A DNA stretch of 64,000 nucleotides from Ancylobacter aquaticus (GCF_004339465.1 NZ_SMFY01000002.1:434001-498000), one strand, 5' to 3'; shown: positions 27,081 through 39,299, counted from the first letter of the stretch. Numbers and translations: made by a program. Notes: generated from the sequence alone by a model not told the origin.

Positions 27081-29705
27081 CTATGGCTGCCAGTCGGTCA
27101 TGGTGAGCACGTTGCCGCCCAGTTTCTGGAAGGCGCGCTGGCGGCAGGAGAAGACGATGATCTGCTGGTCGCGCGACTGGCGGTGTAGGGCGTCGAACAT
27201 CCGTTCGATGCGGTCGTCGTCGGAATAGACCAGCGCGTCGTCGAGAATGACCGGCGCCGGCCTGCCATCGCGGGCGAGCAGCCGGGCGAAGGCGAGCCGG
27301 GTCAGCACCGAGAGCTGTTCGCGCATCCCCCCGCTGAGACGCTCGATGTCCTCGTCATGGCCGTTGCGGCGAAGCGTCTGGGGCAACAGCGTCTTGTCGT
27401 CGAAGGTGATGGAGGCATCGTCGAACAGCAGGCCGAGCAAGGGCGTCAGTTCGGCCATGACGGGCTTCAGGTAGAGATCGCGCGCCTGCGCCCGCGCTGC
27501 CTCCAGCGCCGCCGCCAGCCGCTGCAGCACGCGGACCTCGGCGGCGAAGGCGTCGACGCGGGCGCTTGCGGTCGACAGCGCCTCCCGGGTTTCGCCCCAC
27601 ATCTCCTCCACCGCGTCGTCGGAGCGGGCGCTGATCTCGGCATTCAGCACTGCCAGGGTCGTTCCAAGGGTGGTGGCCTCCTTGTCGGCCGCCTCCTCGA
27701 CCGAGCGGGCGCGCTTCAGCGCCGCTTCGGCCGATTCCAGATCGATGACGGCCGCGCGCAGCCGCTGCACCTGCGCTTCGGCGGCCGCGCCATGCCGGTC
27801 CCGCTCCTGGCAGCGTTCCGACAGTTCCTGCAGGCGGGCGCCGCGCGCTTCCACTGGGCCGAGAAGGGCCTCGATCTGGGTGCGCTCCGCGTTCAGCGCG
27901 GCCAGCGCCGTCTCCGCCGTCACAAAGGCGTCGTCGGCGCGCGCCCGCAGCGGCTCCGCCATGCGCAGCGCCTGCCGGGTTAGGGTGCGCCGTTCCTCGG
28001 CGGCGGCGAGGGACGCCCGCACCTGTGCCGGGTCCTCTTTCAGCTCAAGGTCGTCGATGCCGACGGCAGCATGCGCCGCGACATCCTCCCGGAGCTTCGC
28101 CAGCCCCTCGGGCGCCAGCAGCATCAGCCGGCCCTGCTGCTCCCGCCGCTCGGCGTCGAGTTGCTGCGCCCGTATTTGCCGCGCACGGGCGCCGGCAAGA
28201 TCCTCGACGCCCATCGACGCGAGAAGGGTCCGCCGCTTGGCGACCGCCTGTTCGAGCCGGCTGTTGTCCTGCGCAGGCCGGTTGGAGCGCAGCGTGAGGG
28301 TTCCGATGCCGGCGATGACCAGTTCCGCCTGTCCGTCATAGCCGCGTTCCTCGCCATTGCGCAGGGGCACGGACTCCATGACCACGGGCGAGGCCGCGCC
28401 GGGATCATAGGCGATAGTCACCGACGGACGCGCCGCTTCCTCGACGGCGCGCAATTTGGCGATGTCGATCTCCAGCGCCTGGAGTTCCTCCACCGCGTTT
28501 GGCGGAATCTTCTCGGTGGAGAGCCTTGCCTCGGCGGCCTCCAGCGCCTGACGGGCCGCCTCGGCACCGGCCAGTCGCTCGCTCAACGCCGCCTGCCGCT
28601 CCATCGCCTCGCGCGCCTTCACGGCCGCGTCGAGGCGCGCCAGCAGCTGGCGGGTTTCCTGTTCGACGGCTTCTGCCGCCGCTACAGCGGCATGGGCCTT
28701 CTCGATCCCGGCGCCCGCGGCGTGGCGCTTGCCCACGGCTTCCTCGCGGCGCCGCTCGGCCTCCTGCAGGGCGGCCCGCTGCTGCTCGGCCTTTTCGAGG
28801 GCGGTCCGGTAGGCGGCGAGTTCCCGCTCGGCGGCGTCGCGGCGCTCGCATGCCAGCCCAAGCTCCGCCTCGGCCGTCCGCAGCGCCTCGCCCTGCGCCT
28901 TGGCCGCGTCGAAGGTTGCCTGCGCGACCTCCACCGCCCGGCGCCGGCCCTGCCGGTCCTCGGCATTCTCCAACTCGGCGAGCCGCTTCACGGCGCCGGC
29001 GCGGCGGTCCAGCGCTTCGCGCAGGGTGCGCACGTCGGCCGCGAGCCGTTCTTCCTGCGTTACCAGCCGGTCGCGCGCGTCGATCGCGGCGGCATAGCGC
29101 GCGCCGGCCTTCGGGCGGCCCGTAGCGGTGACGAGTTCGGCCAGCGCCGCCTGCGTCGCCGTCACGATCTCCGCCATGCGCCGCCCGCCGGTGACGGCCT
29201 CGACCTCGCCCTGCACCGACTCGAGCAGGCTGGCGCGCACCTGCTTCTCGCTTTCATCGTCCGATTTGCTGCGCTTCTCGATGCCGGTAATTCCCTGGCG
29301 CACCCAGAGCAGACCGGCCGGCCCGGCCGTGCCGCCCTTGATGAGGCCGGCGATGAAGTTCTCCGCCTCGTCCGCCTGCGCAACCAGCCGGCCGGTCGTC
29401 CGATCGGTGACGCGGGCCGAGCGGCCGCCATAATACTGCTTGGTGATGCGGAAGCGGCCCTCCGCGGTCGAGATGTCGGCCTCGACCAGCGGGCTGCCAC
29501 CACTATAGGGCCGCAGCTTCTGCACATCGCCGGGCGTGCCGGAATGGGGCTGGAAGAACAGCGCGTGCAGCGCCTCGAAGCTGGTCGATTTGCCGAATTC
29601 GTTGACCGCGCACAGCACGTTGACGCCGTCGCCGATGTCCTCGATCGCCACGCCGCGATTGGCGAAACGCTTCACGTTGAACAGGCGCAGCGCCGATATC
29701 TTCAT
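27081..29705 (-). CDS. SMC/SbcC-like ATPase (YhaN type)
   Basis: An 874-residue ABC-type ATPase with a long coiled coil. The Walker A loop is AVNEFGKSTSFEALHALFF (residues about 33-51). The signature RLSGGMREQLSVLTRLAFAR and Walker B PAPVILDDALVYSDDDR lie near residues 785-830. Between them are hundreds of Ala/Glu/Arg-rich heptads, for example LERAGELR-type repeats, expected to form an antiparallel coiled coil. The partner nuclease gene ends four bases into its start. SbcCD/YhaON complexes cut hairpins and DNA ends; the closest comparison is YhaN of Bacillus. A DNA-repair role is most likely; some relatives act in defence. Confidence 0.88.
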   Translation of the reverse strand: MKISALRLFNVKRFANRGVAIEDIGDGVNVLCAVNEFGKSTSFEALHALFFQPHSGTPGDVQKLRPYSGGSPLVEADISTAEGRFRITKQYYGGRSARVTDRTTGRLVAQADEAENFIAGLIKGGTAGPAGLLWVRQGITGIEKRSKSDDESEKQVRASLLESVQGEVEAVTGGRRMAEIVTATQAALAELVTATGRPKAGARYAAAIDARDRLVTQEERLAADVRTLREALDRRAGAVKRLAELENAEDRQGRRRAVEVAQATFDAAKAQGEALRTAEAELGLACERRDAAERELAAYRTALEKAEQQRAALQEAERRREEAVGKRHAAGAGIEKAHAAVAAAEAVEQETRQLLARLDAAVKAREAMERQAALSERLAGAEAARQALEAAEARLSTEKIPPNAVEELQALEIDIAKLRAVEEAARPSVTIAYDPGAASPVVMESVPLRNGEERGYDGQAELVIAGIGTLTLRSNRPAQDNSRLEQAVAKRRTLLASMGVEDLAGARARQIRAQQLDAERREQQGRLMLLAPEGLAKLREDVAAHAAVGIDDLELKEDPAQVRASLAAAEERRTLTRQALRMAEPLRARADDAFVTAETALAALNAERTQIEALLGPVEARGARLQELSERCQERDRHGAAAEAQVQRLRAAVIDLESAEAALKRARSVEEAADKEATTLGTTLAVLNAEISARSDDAVEEMWGETREALSTASARVDAFAAEVRVLQRLAAALEAARAQARDLYLKPVMAELTPLLGLLFDDASITFDDKTLLPQTLRRNGHDEDIERLSGGMREQLSVLTRLAFARLLARDGRPAPVILDDALVYSDDDRIERMFDALHRQSRDQQIIVFSCRQRAFQKLGGNVLTMTDWQP

Positions 29706-30841
29706 GACGCCACCGCGTTGGTAGAGGACTGCTGCGCATAGGAATAGAGCCGAGCCAGGGCGGCGCCCGCCACCTCGCGCTCGGCGGCCGAGCGGCTGGC
29801 GTCATTGGCTTCCGCCAGCAGCGCATTGGCCGCCTCGCGCAGCGCGCCGGCACGGTCTATCCGGTCGAGGTCGTCGGTCTCGCAGGCGGTGGCGAGCGCC
29901 GCATCGTCCAGTTCCAGCACGGCAAAGTCCGGCGTCGCTTCGGCCACGGCGGCCGCCAGAGCCGCATGGCCGGCCAGACGGGTGCGCCCAGTGGCAACAA
30001 CGCGGGCGAGGGTTTGCCGGCGCGTGCGGACTTCCGGCAGCAGCGCCTTCAGCACGGGCAACGGGTCGTCGCCTTCCAGCAGATGCAGGTCGAGCGAGCG
30101 CCAGGCAAAGCTCGCCGTGGGCAGCGCCGTCACCTCGGGCAGGGCGTCCATGCCGGCAAGGCGCACCAGAAGTGCCTCGCCGGGGCGCTCGTGCTTGAAG
30201 CGGTCGGGCTCGGGGGTGCCGCTGTAGCGGGTGCGGGAATCGACCTCCACCGCGCCATGCCAATCGCCGAGCGCGAGATAGGCGAGGCCCGCGCGCCGGG
30301 CGCGGTCGGGCGCGATCACATCGCCCCCCACCGCGTCCTCCGAAAAGCTGCGAATGGCGCCATGGGCAAGGCCGAGACGCACTGTGCCCTCGGGCGTCGT
30401 CTGCGCATCCATCCACTCGGTCAGGTCGCGGCCGGGCCGGCGCGTGGTGCAGGGGGCGGGCAGCAGCGTCACCTGCGGCGCCAAAGCGAGAGGGCGGGGC
30501 TCGGTGGCGAGGAATACATTGGCGGGCGCCTCCGCCTTCAGCGTCGCCCAGAGCTGCGCTGCCTGAAGGGAATCGTGGTTGCCCGGCAGGATCACCCAGC
30601 GCAGCGGCGCGTGGTGGCGCATTTCGGCGAGCGCCTGACGGCGCACGTCCGGGGCAGGGGTCTCCGTGTCGAACGTGTCGCCGGCGAGGAGGATGGTATC
30701 CGCGCCCTGTTCGCGCGCGTGCTGCGCCAGCCGGGCGATGACGCCGTGGCGGGCCTCGCGCAGGCGGCCCGGCAGGTCGCCCGAGAAATTGCCGAAGCGC
30801 TTGCCCAGATGCAGATCGCTGGAATGGATGAAGCGGAACAT
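29702..30841 (-). CDS. Metallophosphoesterase, DNA exonuclease (SbcD/YhaO-like)
   Basis: A 379-residue calcineurin-type phosphoesterase. The metal ligands are visible in FRFIHSSDLHLG (DxH), ILLAGDTFDTE (GDxxD), WVILPGNHDS (GNHD), LGLAHG and LALGDWHGA. It pairs with the SMC-like ATPase, overlapping its start by four bases, as in sbcDC operons. ATG at 30841 begins at the conserved MFRFIHSSDLH; an upstream open stretch is not conserved. Residues beyond about 250 form the capping region that contacts the ATPase. Confidence 0.9.
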   Translation of the reverse strand: MFRFIHSSDLHLGKRFGNFSGDLPGRLREARHGVIARLAQHAREQGADTILLAGDTFDTETPAPDVRRQALAEMRHHAPLRWVILPGNHDSLQAAQLWATLKAEAPANVFLATEPRPLALAPQVTLLPAPCTTRRPGRDLTEWMDAQTTPEGTVRLGLAHGAIRSFSEDAVGGDVIAPDRARRAGLAYLALGDWHGAVEVDSRTRYSGTPEPDRFKHERPGEALLVRLAGMDALPEVTALPTASFAWRSLDLHLLEGDDPLPVLKALLPEVRTRRQTLARVVATGRTRLAGHAALAAAVAEATPDFAVLELDDAALATACETDDLDRIDRAGALREAANALLAEANDASRSAAEREVAGAALARLYSYAQQSSTNAVAS

Positions 30842-30963
30842 GGCTCGCCGGGCACCTGAGGGTTTCGACACGCGGGGGTATCGGGCGAGGGGTTCATCCC
30901 GACCGGCACAACCGGGGTCGTCCAGCACGCCGCTCTTGTCAAGCCGCGCGGTACCAGCCGCCG

Positions 30964-30991
30964 GCCCGGCACTCCCTTGGAACTGCCGGGC
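30964..30991 (-). terminator. Hairpin at the end of the sugar operon
   Basis: On the minus strand, GCCCGGCA, a 12-base loop, and TGCCGGGC form a perfect 8-bp stem 15 bases beyond the stop of gguB. No T run follows. It probably marks the 3' end of the long sugar operon. Confidence 0.5.
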
Positions 30992-31005
30992 CTTGCGCGA
31001 AGACC

Positions 31006-32189
31006 TCAGGCGCGGCGCTGGTTGTAGACGTCGAGGCAGACGGCGCCGAGCAGGACGAGGCCCTTGATGACCTGCTGGTAGTCGATGCCGATGCCGAGAA
31101 TCGACATGCCGTTGTTCATCACGCCCATGATGAGCGCGCCGATGACCGCGCCGCCGACCCGCCCGACGCCGCCATAGGCCGAGGCGCCGCCGATGAAGCA
31201 GGCGGCGATGACGTCGAGTTCGAAGCCGAGGCCCGCCTTCGGCGTCGCGGTATTGAGCCGCGCCGCGAAGACGAGGCCCGCCAGCGCCGCCAGCACGCCC
31301 ATGTTGACGAAGGTGAGGAAGGTCAGCCGCTCGGTCTTGATGCCCGAGAGCTTGGCCGCCTTCTCATTGCCGCCGACGGCATAGATCTGCCGACCGATGG
31401 TGGTGCGGGTGGTCACAAACGCATAGAGCGCAATCAGCGCCGTCATGATGATCAGCACGTTCGGCATGCCGCGATGGGACGCGATCAGATAGGCGAAGTA
31501 GGTGATGACGCCGAACAGCGCCACGTTCTTGGCGACGAAGAACCCATAGGGCTCGGTCTCCACATGGTGCGCCTCCTGCCGCGCCCGGCCGCGAAAATTG
31601 AGCCAGACCATGGCCAGTGCTAGCAGGGCGCCCACCGCCAGCGAAGTGGGGTAAAGGCCGCTCGTCTCCGGCCCCAGTTCCGGGATGAAGCCGGAGGACA
31701 GTTTCTGGAAGGTGGGAGGGAACGGGCCGACCGACTGGCCGGCGAGGATGGCGAGGGCCAGCCCCTTGAACACCAGCATGCCGGCAAGGGTGACGATGAA
31801 GGACGGAATCTTGAAATAGGCCACCCAATAGCCCTGCGCGGCGCCGATCAGCCCGCCCAGCGCCAGGCAGATCACCGTCGCGGGAATGTAGTGGACGTCG
31901 AACTTCACCATCAGCACGGCGGCCACCGCGCCGATGAAGCCGGCGACCGAACCGACCGAAAGGTCGATATGGCCGGTGACGATGACCAGCAGCATGCCCA
32001 GCGCCATGATGACGATGTAGCTGTTCTGCAGCACGAGGTTGGTGAGGTTGAGCGGGCGCATCAGCGTGCCGTTCGTCACCACCTCGAAGAAGATCATGAT
32101 GGCGAAGAGCGAGATCAGCATCCCGTATTCGCGCAGGTTGTTCTTCAGGAAGCCGGCATGCTGCGGCTTGTCCTTGAGAGCGGTATCGC

Positions 32190-32193
<4 letters not shown>
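31006..32193 (-). CDS. gguB: Multiple-monosaccharide ABC transporter permease (GguB-like)
   Basis: A 395-residue sugar ABC permease with about ten hydrophobic segments. [20 protein letters not shown] starts the first helix, and [20 protein letters not shown] is the hallmark of the ribose/xylose/galactose class; [20 protein letters not shown] precedes the last helices. It is the inner-membrane channel of the ChvE-GguAB system, which imports galactose, arabinose, xylose and glucose in rhizobia. Its ATG overlaps the stop of gguA by four bases. Last gene of the operon. Confidence 0.92.
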
Positions 32194-33740
<1,547 letters not shown>

Positions 33741-33808
33741 GGCTCGCTCCAAAGGCCGGGTCCGCGCCGGAGCCATTCCGGCGCGGAGATCGGCGGGTGC
33801 GGATGGGG

Positions 33809-34879
33809 TCAGTTGATCTCGCCCGGCTTGTAGTAGCCGGAGCCGATCAGAACGGGTTCCCAGTTGTCCTTGTCGACCACCACCGGCTTGAGCAGGTAGG
33901 AGGGCACGACCTTGACGCCGTTATTGTAGGTCTTGGTGTCATTCACCGTGACCTCCTTGCCGCTGAGCGACGCGTCGACCATGTCGGCCGTCACCTTGGC
34001 GAGCTCGCGCGTGTCCTTGAAGATGGTGGAGTACTGCTCGCCGGCGAGGATCGACTTCATGGACGGCACTTCGGCGTCCTGGCCCGTGACGACCGGCATC
34101 TTCATGTTGCCCGAGCCATAGCCCACGCCCTTGAGCGAGGAGAGGATGCCGATGGACAACCCGTCATAGGGCGAGAGCACGCCATTGAGCGTCTTGTCGG
34201 AGTAATAGGCGCTCAGCAGGTTATCCATGCGGGACTGGGCGGTGGCGCCGTCCCAGCGAAGGGTCGAGACCTTGTCCATGCCCATCTGGCCGGAAGCGAC
34301 CTTCAGCGTGCCGTTGTCGATCAGCGGCTTCAGCACCGACATGGCGCCGTCATAGAAGAAGTAGGCGTTGTTGTCGTCCGGCGAGCCGCCGAACAGCTCG
34401 ACGTTGAAGGGGCCCTTGTTCTCGGGATAGCCGAGGCCCTTGAGCAGCGACTGCGCCTGCAGCACGCCGACCTGGAAATTGTCGAAAGTCGCATAATAAT
34501 CGACATTCGGCGTCTCGCGGATCAGCCGGTCATAGGCGATGACCTTGATGCCCTGGGCCTGCGCCTGCTTCAGCACGTCGGAGAGCGTGGTGCCGTCGAT
34601 GGAGGCGATCACCAGCACCTTGGCGCCCTTCGTCACCATGTTCTCGATCTGCGAGAGCTGGTTGGGAATGTCGTCCTCAGCATATTGCAGGTCGGTGTTG
34701 TAGCCGCGTTCCTTGAGCACCTTCACCATGTTGTCGCCATCGGCGATCCAGCGGGCGGAGGATTTGGTCGGCATGGCGATACCGACCGTCGCCTTGTCCT
34801 GGGCGGCGGCGGGGAAGGCCAGGGCCAGCGCGCCAAGCGCGAAGGCGGTAGCGGAAAAGAGCGTCGTCAGGCGTTTCAT
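33809..34879 (-). CDS. chvE: ChvE-like periplasmic multiple-sugar-binding protein
   Basis: A 356-residue periplasmic binding protein with a signal peptide (residues 1-25, cleavage after AAAQ). [66 protein letters not shown] and [14 protein letters not shown] are near-verbatim ChvE segments, clearly closer to ChvE than to E. coli XylF. ChvE binds galactose, arabinose, xylose, glucose and fucose and, in Agrobacterium, also signals to VirA. Here its context is purely catabolic. It starts 95 bases after dgoA, a gap large enough for a separate promoter, though none is obvious. Confidence 0.93.
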   Translation of the reverse strand: MKRLTTLFSATAFALGALALAFPAAAQDKATVGIAMPTKSSARWIADGDNMVKVLKERGYNTDLQYAEDDIPNQLSQIENMVTKGAKVLVIASIDGTTLSDVLKQAQAQGIKVIAYDRLIRETPNVDYYATFDNFQVGVLQAQSLLKGLGYPENKGPFNVELFGGSPDDNNAYFFYDGAMSVLKPLIDNGTLKVASGQMGMDKVSTLRWDGATAQSRMDNLLSAYYSDKTLNGVLSPYDGLSIGILSSLKGVGYGSGNMKMPVVTGQDAEVPSMKSILAGEQYSTIFKDTRELAKVTADMVDASLSGKEVTVNDTKTYNNGVKVVPSYLLKPVVVDKDNWEPVLIGSGYYKPGEIN

Positions 34880-34974
34880 CGTCGGCTCCTTGAGCGTTTC
34901 ACGTTTCAAATGTTCAGCGGTCGCCTTTGGCGTTCCGGGTTCTTGGCGGGGAGTCCCGCGCGAGGGCGCGCCCC

Positions 34975-35646
34975 TCATCGGGCGGCGCGCCGTGTCTCGA
35001 TGAATGGAAAGGCGGCGTCATAGGCGGCGACCACCGCGCGCGCCTTCGCCCGCACCTCGGCGACCGTGGCGCCCGGCCGGTAAAGGCTGGAGCCGAGACC
35101 GAAGGTGCGGATGCCGGCGCTCGCATAGGCGGCGAATTCCGCCTCGCCGACCCCGCCCACCGCGCCGATCACCGTCCCCGGCGGCAGCACCACCGAGATC
35201 GCCTGGATGATCGACGGGCCGAGCAGGTTGGCGGGAAAGAACTTGAGCCCCGACGCCCCCGCCTTCACCGCCGCAAGCGCTTCGGTGGGGGTCAGCACGC
35301 CGGGCATCGTCACCATGCCGTGGGCGCTGGCGCGGGCGATCACCTGCGCATCGACATTCGGGCTCACCATCAGCCGGCCGCCGGCATAATTGAGCAGATC
35401 AACCTCCTCGACCGTGAGCACCGTGCCGGCACCGATCAGCACGCCGGGCGGGGCGAGGCGGGCGGCGGCCTCGATGGAGACGAACGGGTCCGGCGAGTTG
35501 AGCGGGATCTCGATCGCCTCCAGCCCCTCCTCGATCAGCGCGGCGACGATCGCCTCGGCCTCGGTCGGGCGGATGCCGCGCAGAATGGCGACCAGCGCCC
35601 TCCGCATCGGCGGCCAGACAATGCGGGGAGAGAGGGGGGCGGTCAT
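34975..35646 (-). CDS. dgoA: 2-dehydro-3-deoxy-6-phosphogalactonate aldolase
   Basis: A 223-residue class I aldolase of the KDPG/KDPGal family. [20 protein letters not shown] at the N terminus, [13 protein letters not shown] with the catalytic Glu, [13 protein letters not shown], and [17 protein letters not shown] with the Schiff-base Lys are diagnostic; [10 protein letters not shown] is the phosphate loop. It splits KDPGal into pyruvate and glyceraldehyde 3-phosphate, the last step of the De Ley-Doudoroff galactose route. Its start overlaps the dgoK stop by four bases. Confidence 0.93.
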   Translation of the reverse strand: MTAPLSPRIVWPPMRRALVAILRGIRPTEAEAIVAALIEEGLEAIEIPLNSPDPFVSIEAAARLAPPGVLIGAGTVLTVEEVDLLNYAGGRLMVSPNVDAQVIARASAHGMVTMPGVLTPTEALAAVKAGASGLKFFPANLLGPSIIQAISVVLPPGTVIGAVGGVGEAEFAAYASAGIRTFGLGSSLYRPGATVAEVRAKARAVVAAYDAAFPFIETRRAAR

Positions 35647-36569
35647 GCGGACATCCTTTCCAGCCGGAAGGCGGAGACGGCGGCGGCATGCAGGCCGGCC
35701 CGCACGCAGTCTTCGGCGTCATGGGTTGTGACGGTGGCGACGCCGGCCTGCGCCAGCGCCGCCCGGTACAGCGCCGCCGCCGGCCCGGAAGCGATGAGCG
35801 CGACCGGCCCGCGCCCGCCGAAGCGTGCCGCGCCGGCGAATTCCGCGCCGAGCAGCAGGCCGGACAGCCGCGCCAGTGCCGCGTCCGGCCCCGCGCCCTC
35901 CAGCAGCCAGGCGGCGCGCAGGCGGAAAAGCTCACTGCCCAGCATGTCGGGTGCCGCAAGCCCGTCGCCGACGCCACGGGCGAAGGCTTCCGACCGGGGG
36001 TCCACCGTCGCCGCCCCGTCCACCGCCGGTGCGACGATCGACGCGCTGCGCAGCAGATGGAACAGCTCGCCGGTCATGAAGGTGGCGAAGCCGCTCACCT
36101 TGCCCTCCTCGACCCGCACCCATTTGGAATGGGTGCCGGGCAGGCAGGCGAGCCCCGCAAAGCCCTCCCGGATCAGCGGCAGTAACTGGGTTTCCTCGCC
36201 GCGCATGACATCGGATCCCTGCGCGCCGCGCTGGGCGATGCCGGGGAGGATGCGGACGGGACGACGCGCGGAGGGCACAAGCGCGGCCTTCTCCGTCAGC
36301 CTGTCGAGCCCGGCGGGGGTGTCGACATAGGCGGCCTCGACCCAGCCAGCACGCGAGCCGACCATGCCGCACATCATGACCGGCACGCCCTCGGGAATGG
36401 CGAGGGCGGCGAGGTGGGTTTCGAGCACGGTCTCGAACCCTTCCGCCGCCGAGGCGGCCAGCCCCTGCGCGCTGCGCCGTTCGGCCAGCACGGCGCCGGC
36501 GCGGTCGAGCGCCCACAGGCGGAAGCTCGACGTGCCCCAGTCGACGACGATGTGGGAGACACCGATCAT
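35643..36569 (-). CDS. dgoK: 2-dehydro-3-deoxygalactonokinase
   Basis: A 308-residue sugar-acid kinase of the DgoK family: VVDWGTSSFRLWALDRAGAV is the N-terminal phosphate loop, MMCGMVGSRAGWVEAAYVD and DVMRGEETQLL are family motifs, and LPGTHSKWV sits in the active site. It phosphorylates 2-keto-3-deoxy-D-galactonate at C6 for DgoA. ATG at 36569 overlaps the lactonase stop. Upstream open sequence is not family-like. Confidence 0.93.
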   Translation of the reverse strand: MIGVSHIVVDWGTSSFRLWALDRAGAVLAERRSAQGLAASAAEGFETVLETHLAALAIPEGVPVMMCGMVGSRAGWVEAAYVDTPAGLDRLTEKAALVPSARRPVRILPGIAQRGAQGSDVMRGEETQLLPLIREGFAGLACLPGTHSKWVRVEEGKVSGFATFMTGELFHLLRSASIVAPAVDGAATVDPRSEAFARGVGDGLAAPDMLGSELFRLRAAWLLEGAGPDAALARLSGLLLGAEFAGAARFGGRGPVALIASGPAAALYRAALAQAGVATVTTHDAEDCVRAGLHAAAVSAFRLERMSA

Positions 36570-37465
36570 CACAGCCCTCCGAGCCGGACGCGCGGCTCGG
36601 CGCGGCCCTTCACGCCGATATCGAGCAGAAACGTACGGCCGTGCTCGGGGTCGGCGGCACGTGCGGCCTCGTCCATGCCCTCCCAGGCCGAGGTGACGAG
36701 CACGCGGTCGAAGGCCGGCCCGACGAAGACCGGGCAGGTCGTCTGCCGCGCGGGGAGGGCGATGCTGCGGACAAGATCGCCCGCAGGCGAATAGGCATTG
36801 AGCCGCGCCCCGCCCCAGATGGCGCACCAGATCAGCCCCTCGGCATCGGTGACGGCGCCATCGAGGCCGCCCGCGCCGGCATGGACGTGCAGCAGCGTCG
36901 GCGCTTCCAGCGGCAGGCCGGAGGCGGGGTCCAGCCGCACCCGGAAAAGCTGGCCGGCCGCCGTATCGGCGAAATAGCCGACCGTTCCGTCAGGCGAAAA
37001 GCAGATGGCATTGGGAATGGTGATGCCCGGAAGCAGCGGGATCACCGCTCCCGCGTGGAAGGCGTAGAGGGTGCCGGCGCCCGGCTCGGCCTTCCGGCCC
37101 ATGGTGCTGAACCAGAAGGTGCCGCTGGGATGGACACGAGCGTCGTTGGAACGGGTAGCCGCATTGTCGGCCTCGACGGCGGCGACACGCTCCAGCGCGC
37201 CGGTGGCGATATCGCGCAGGGCCAACCCGTCCTCGGTGACGAGCAACTGGCGGCGGGCATCGACCATCGCCAGCGCGCTGGCCATTGCCGGGAGCGCGTG
37301 GATGGCGACCTCGCCCGTTCCCAGCCGCGCCTCGAACAGGCGGCGCTCGATAATATCGAACCACCAGGCGGTGTCGCTGGCGGAATCATAGGCCGGGCCC
37401 TCTCCGAGATGACAGCGCTCGGCGCACAGCACCGAGACCGCCACGGCCTCAAGGGCGGGCGCCAT
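36569..37465 (-). CDS. SMP-30/gluconolactonase-family sugar lactonase
   Basis: A 298-residue six-bladed propeller lactonase. CHLGEGPAYDSASDTAWWFD carries the metal-binding Glu, RSNDARVHPSGTFWFSTMG the Asn/Asp region, and PNAICFSPDGTVGYFAD the second Asp. It would hydrolyse the sugar lactones made by the Gfo/Idh/MocA-type dehydrogenase in this operon (arabinono- or galactonolactone). Homologues in non-phosphorylative arabinose and xylose pathways occupy the same place. ATG at 37465 lies 29 bases after the dehydratase stop. Confidence 0.88.
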   Translation of the reverse strand: MAPALEAVAVSVLCAERCHLGEGPAYDSASDTAWWFDIIERRLFEARLGTGEVAIHALPAMASALAMVDARRQLLVTEDGLALRDIATGALERVAAVEADNAATRSNDARVHPSGTFWFSTMGRKAEPGAGTLYAFHAGAVIPLLPGITIPNAICFSPDGTVGYFADTAAGQLFRVRLDPASGLPLEAPTLLHVHAGAGGLDGAVTDAEGLIWCAIWGGARLNAYSPAGDLVRSIALPARQTTCPVFVGPAFDRVLVTSAWEGMDEAARAADPEHGRTFLLDIGVKGRAEPRVRLGGL

Positions 37466-37493
37466 GGCAGGGGTCCCGGCTGATCGAGGGGCG

Positions 37494-39299
37494 CTAGTGG
37501 TTGTCACGCGGCATCCCCTTGGTCTGAGCGATGCGCTGGTAGCGAACGGCGCTTTCCAGCACGGCGCCGGTTTCCAGCTGGCCGACGAGGCCGCGCTGGA
37601 TTTCCTGCCAGGGGGTCTGGCTGGCGGGGTAGGCATAGCCGCCGACCGCCTCAAGCTCGGCCCGCCGGCGCGCCAGCTCGTCCTCGGCCACCAGCATGTT
37701 GGCACTGTTGCGCTTCAGGTCGATGCGGACCCGGTCGCCGGTGCGCAGCACGGCGAGGCCGCCGCCGACCGCCGCCTCGGGCGAGGCGTTGAGGATCGAG
37801 GGCGAGCCCGACGTGCCGGACTGTCGCCCGTCGCCGATGCAGGGCAAAGCGTGGACGCCCGCCTTGATGAGGTAATCCGGCGCGCGCATGTTCACCACTT
37901 CCGCCGCGCCGGGATAGCCGATCGGGCCGGCGCCGCGCATGAACAGGACGCACATGTCGTCGATGGCCAGCGCCGGATCGTCGATGCGGGCGTGGTAGTC
38001 CTCCGGCCCGTCGAACACCACGGCGCGGCCCTCGAAGGCTTCCGGGTCGTCAGGATTGGAGAGATAGCGCACCCGGAATTCGGGGCTGATGACGCTCATC
38101 TTCATGATGGCGGAAGAAAACAGATTGCCGCGCAGCACCCGGAAGCCGGCATTCTCCTTCAGCGGCTGGTCATAGGGGCGGATCACCGCCTCGTCCTGAA
38201 TGCTGACGCCGGCGCAGTTGGCGCCGATGGTCTGTCCGTTCACGGTGAGCGCGTCCTCGGCGATGAGGCCTTGGCCCATCAGCTGGCTAACTACCGCCGG
38301 CACGCCGCCGGCATGGTAATAATCCTCGCCGAGATATTCCCCGGCCGGCTGGAGGTTCACCAGCAGCGGCACATGCTCGCCATAGGTCTGCCAGTCGTCG
38401 ATGGACAGCTCCACCCCGACATGGCGCGCCAGCGCGTTGAGGTGGATCGGCGCGTTGGTCGAGCCGCCGATGGCCGAGTTCACGCGGATGGCGTTGATGA
38501 AGGCGTCGCGGGTGAGGATGTCGGAGGGCTTCAGGTCCTCATGCACCATGTCGACGATGCGCAGCCCGGTGCGGTAGGCGATTTCCTGCCGGTCGCGATA
38601 GGGCGCGGGAATGGCGGCCGAGCCGGGCAACTGCATGCCCAGCGCCTCGGCGAGCGAGTTCATCGTCGTCGCCGTGCCCATGGTGTTGCAGTAGCCGGTG
38701 GAGGGCGCGGAGGACGCCACCAGCTTGACGAAGCCGGCATGGTCGATCTCGCCGGCCGCCAGCAACTCACGGGCTTTCCACACGATGGTGCCCGAGCCGG
38801 TGCGCGCGCCCTTGTACCAGCCGTTGAGCATCGGGCCGACGGAGAGGGCGATGGCCGGAAGGTTCACCGTGGCGGCCGCCATCAGGCAGGCCGGCGTGGT
38901 CTTGTCGCAGCCGATGGTCAGCACCACGCCGTCGAGCGGGTAGCCATAAAGCACCTCGACCAGGCCGAGATAGGCGAGGTTACGGTCGAGCCCGGCGGTG
39001 GGGCGCTTGCCGGTTTCCTGGATCGGGTGGACCGGGAATTCGATGGCGATGCCGCCCGCCTCGCGAATGCCCTCGCGCACCCGCTTGGCGAGTTCCAGAT
39101 GGTGGCGGTTGCAGGGCGACAGGTCCGACCCTGTCTGCGCGATGCCGATGATCGGGCGCCCGCTCTGCAGTTCCTCCTGGCTGAGGCCGAAATTGAGGTA
39201 GCGCTCCAGATAGAGCGCGGTCATGTCGATATTGTCCGGGTTGTCGAACCAGGCGCGGGAGCGCAGCGGCCGGTCGCTCTTGGGGGCTTTGCCGTCCAT
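37494..39299 (-). CDS. xylD: Sugar-acid dehydratase, closest to D-xylonate dehydratase (IlvD/Edd family)
   Basis: A 601-residue Fe-S dehydratase. [48 protein letters not shown] and [19 protein letters not shown] contain the three cluster cysteines; [24 protein letters not shown] segments and the final PRDNH mirror Caulobacter XylD. The reaction would convert D-xylonate (possibly also another aldonate) to 2-keto-3-deoxyxylonate, which the DHDPS-family dehydratase and semialdehyde dehydrogenase could carry on. It starts 15 bases after the sugar dehydrogenase gene. Two IlvD-type dehydratases in one operon suggest division between sugars. Confidence 0.88.
   Translation of the reverse strand: MDGKAPKSDRPLRSRAWFDNPDNIDMTALYLERYLNFGLSQEELQSGRPIIGIAQTGSDLSPCNRHHLELAKRVREGIREAGGIAIEFPVHPIQETGKRPTAGLDRNLAYLGLVEVLYGYPLDGVVLTIGCDKTTPACLMAAATVNLPAIALSVGPMLNGWYKGARTGSGTIVWKARELLAAGEIDHAGFVKLVASSAPSTGYCNTMGTATTMNSLAEALGMQLPGSAAIPAPYRDRQEIAYRTGLRIVDMVHEDLKPSDILTRDAFINAIRVNSAIGGSTNAPIHLNALARHVGVELSIDDWQTYGEHVPLLVNLQPAGEYLGEDYYHAGGVPAVVSQLMGQGLIAEDALTVNGQTIGANCAGVSIQDEAVIRPYDQPLKENAGFRVLRGNLFSSAIMKMSVISPEFRVRYLSNPDDPEAFEGRAVVFDGPEDYHARIDDPALAIDDMCVLFMRGAGPIGYPGAAEVVNMRAPDYLIKAGVHALPCIGDGRQSGTSGSPSILNASPEAAVGGGLAVLRTGDRVRIDLKRNSANMLVAEDELARRRAELEAVGGYAYPASQTPWQEIQRGLVGQLETGAVLESAVRYQRIAQTKGMPRDNH

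Noticed and set aside
33809..34879. XylF as the name for the binding protein
   Set aside because: Several long segments match ChvE rather than E. coli XylF, and the ATPase and permease match GguA and GguB.
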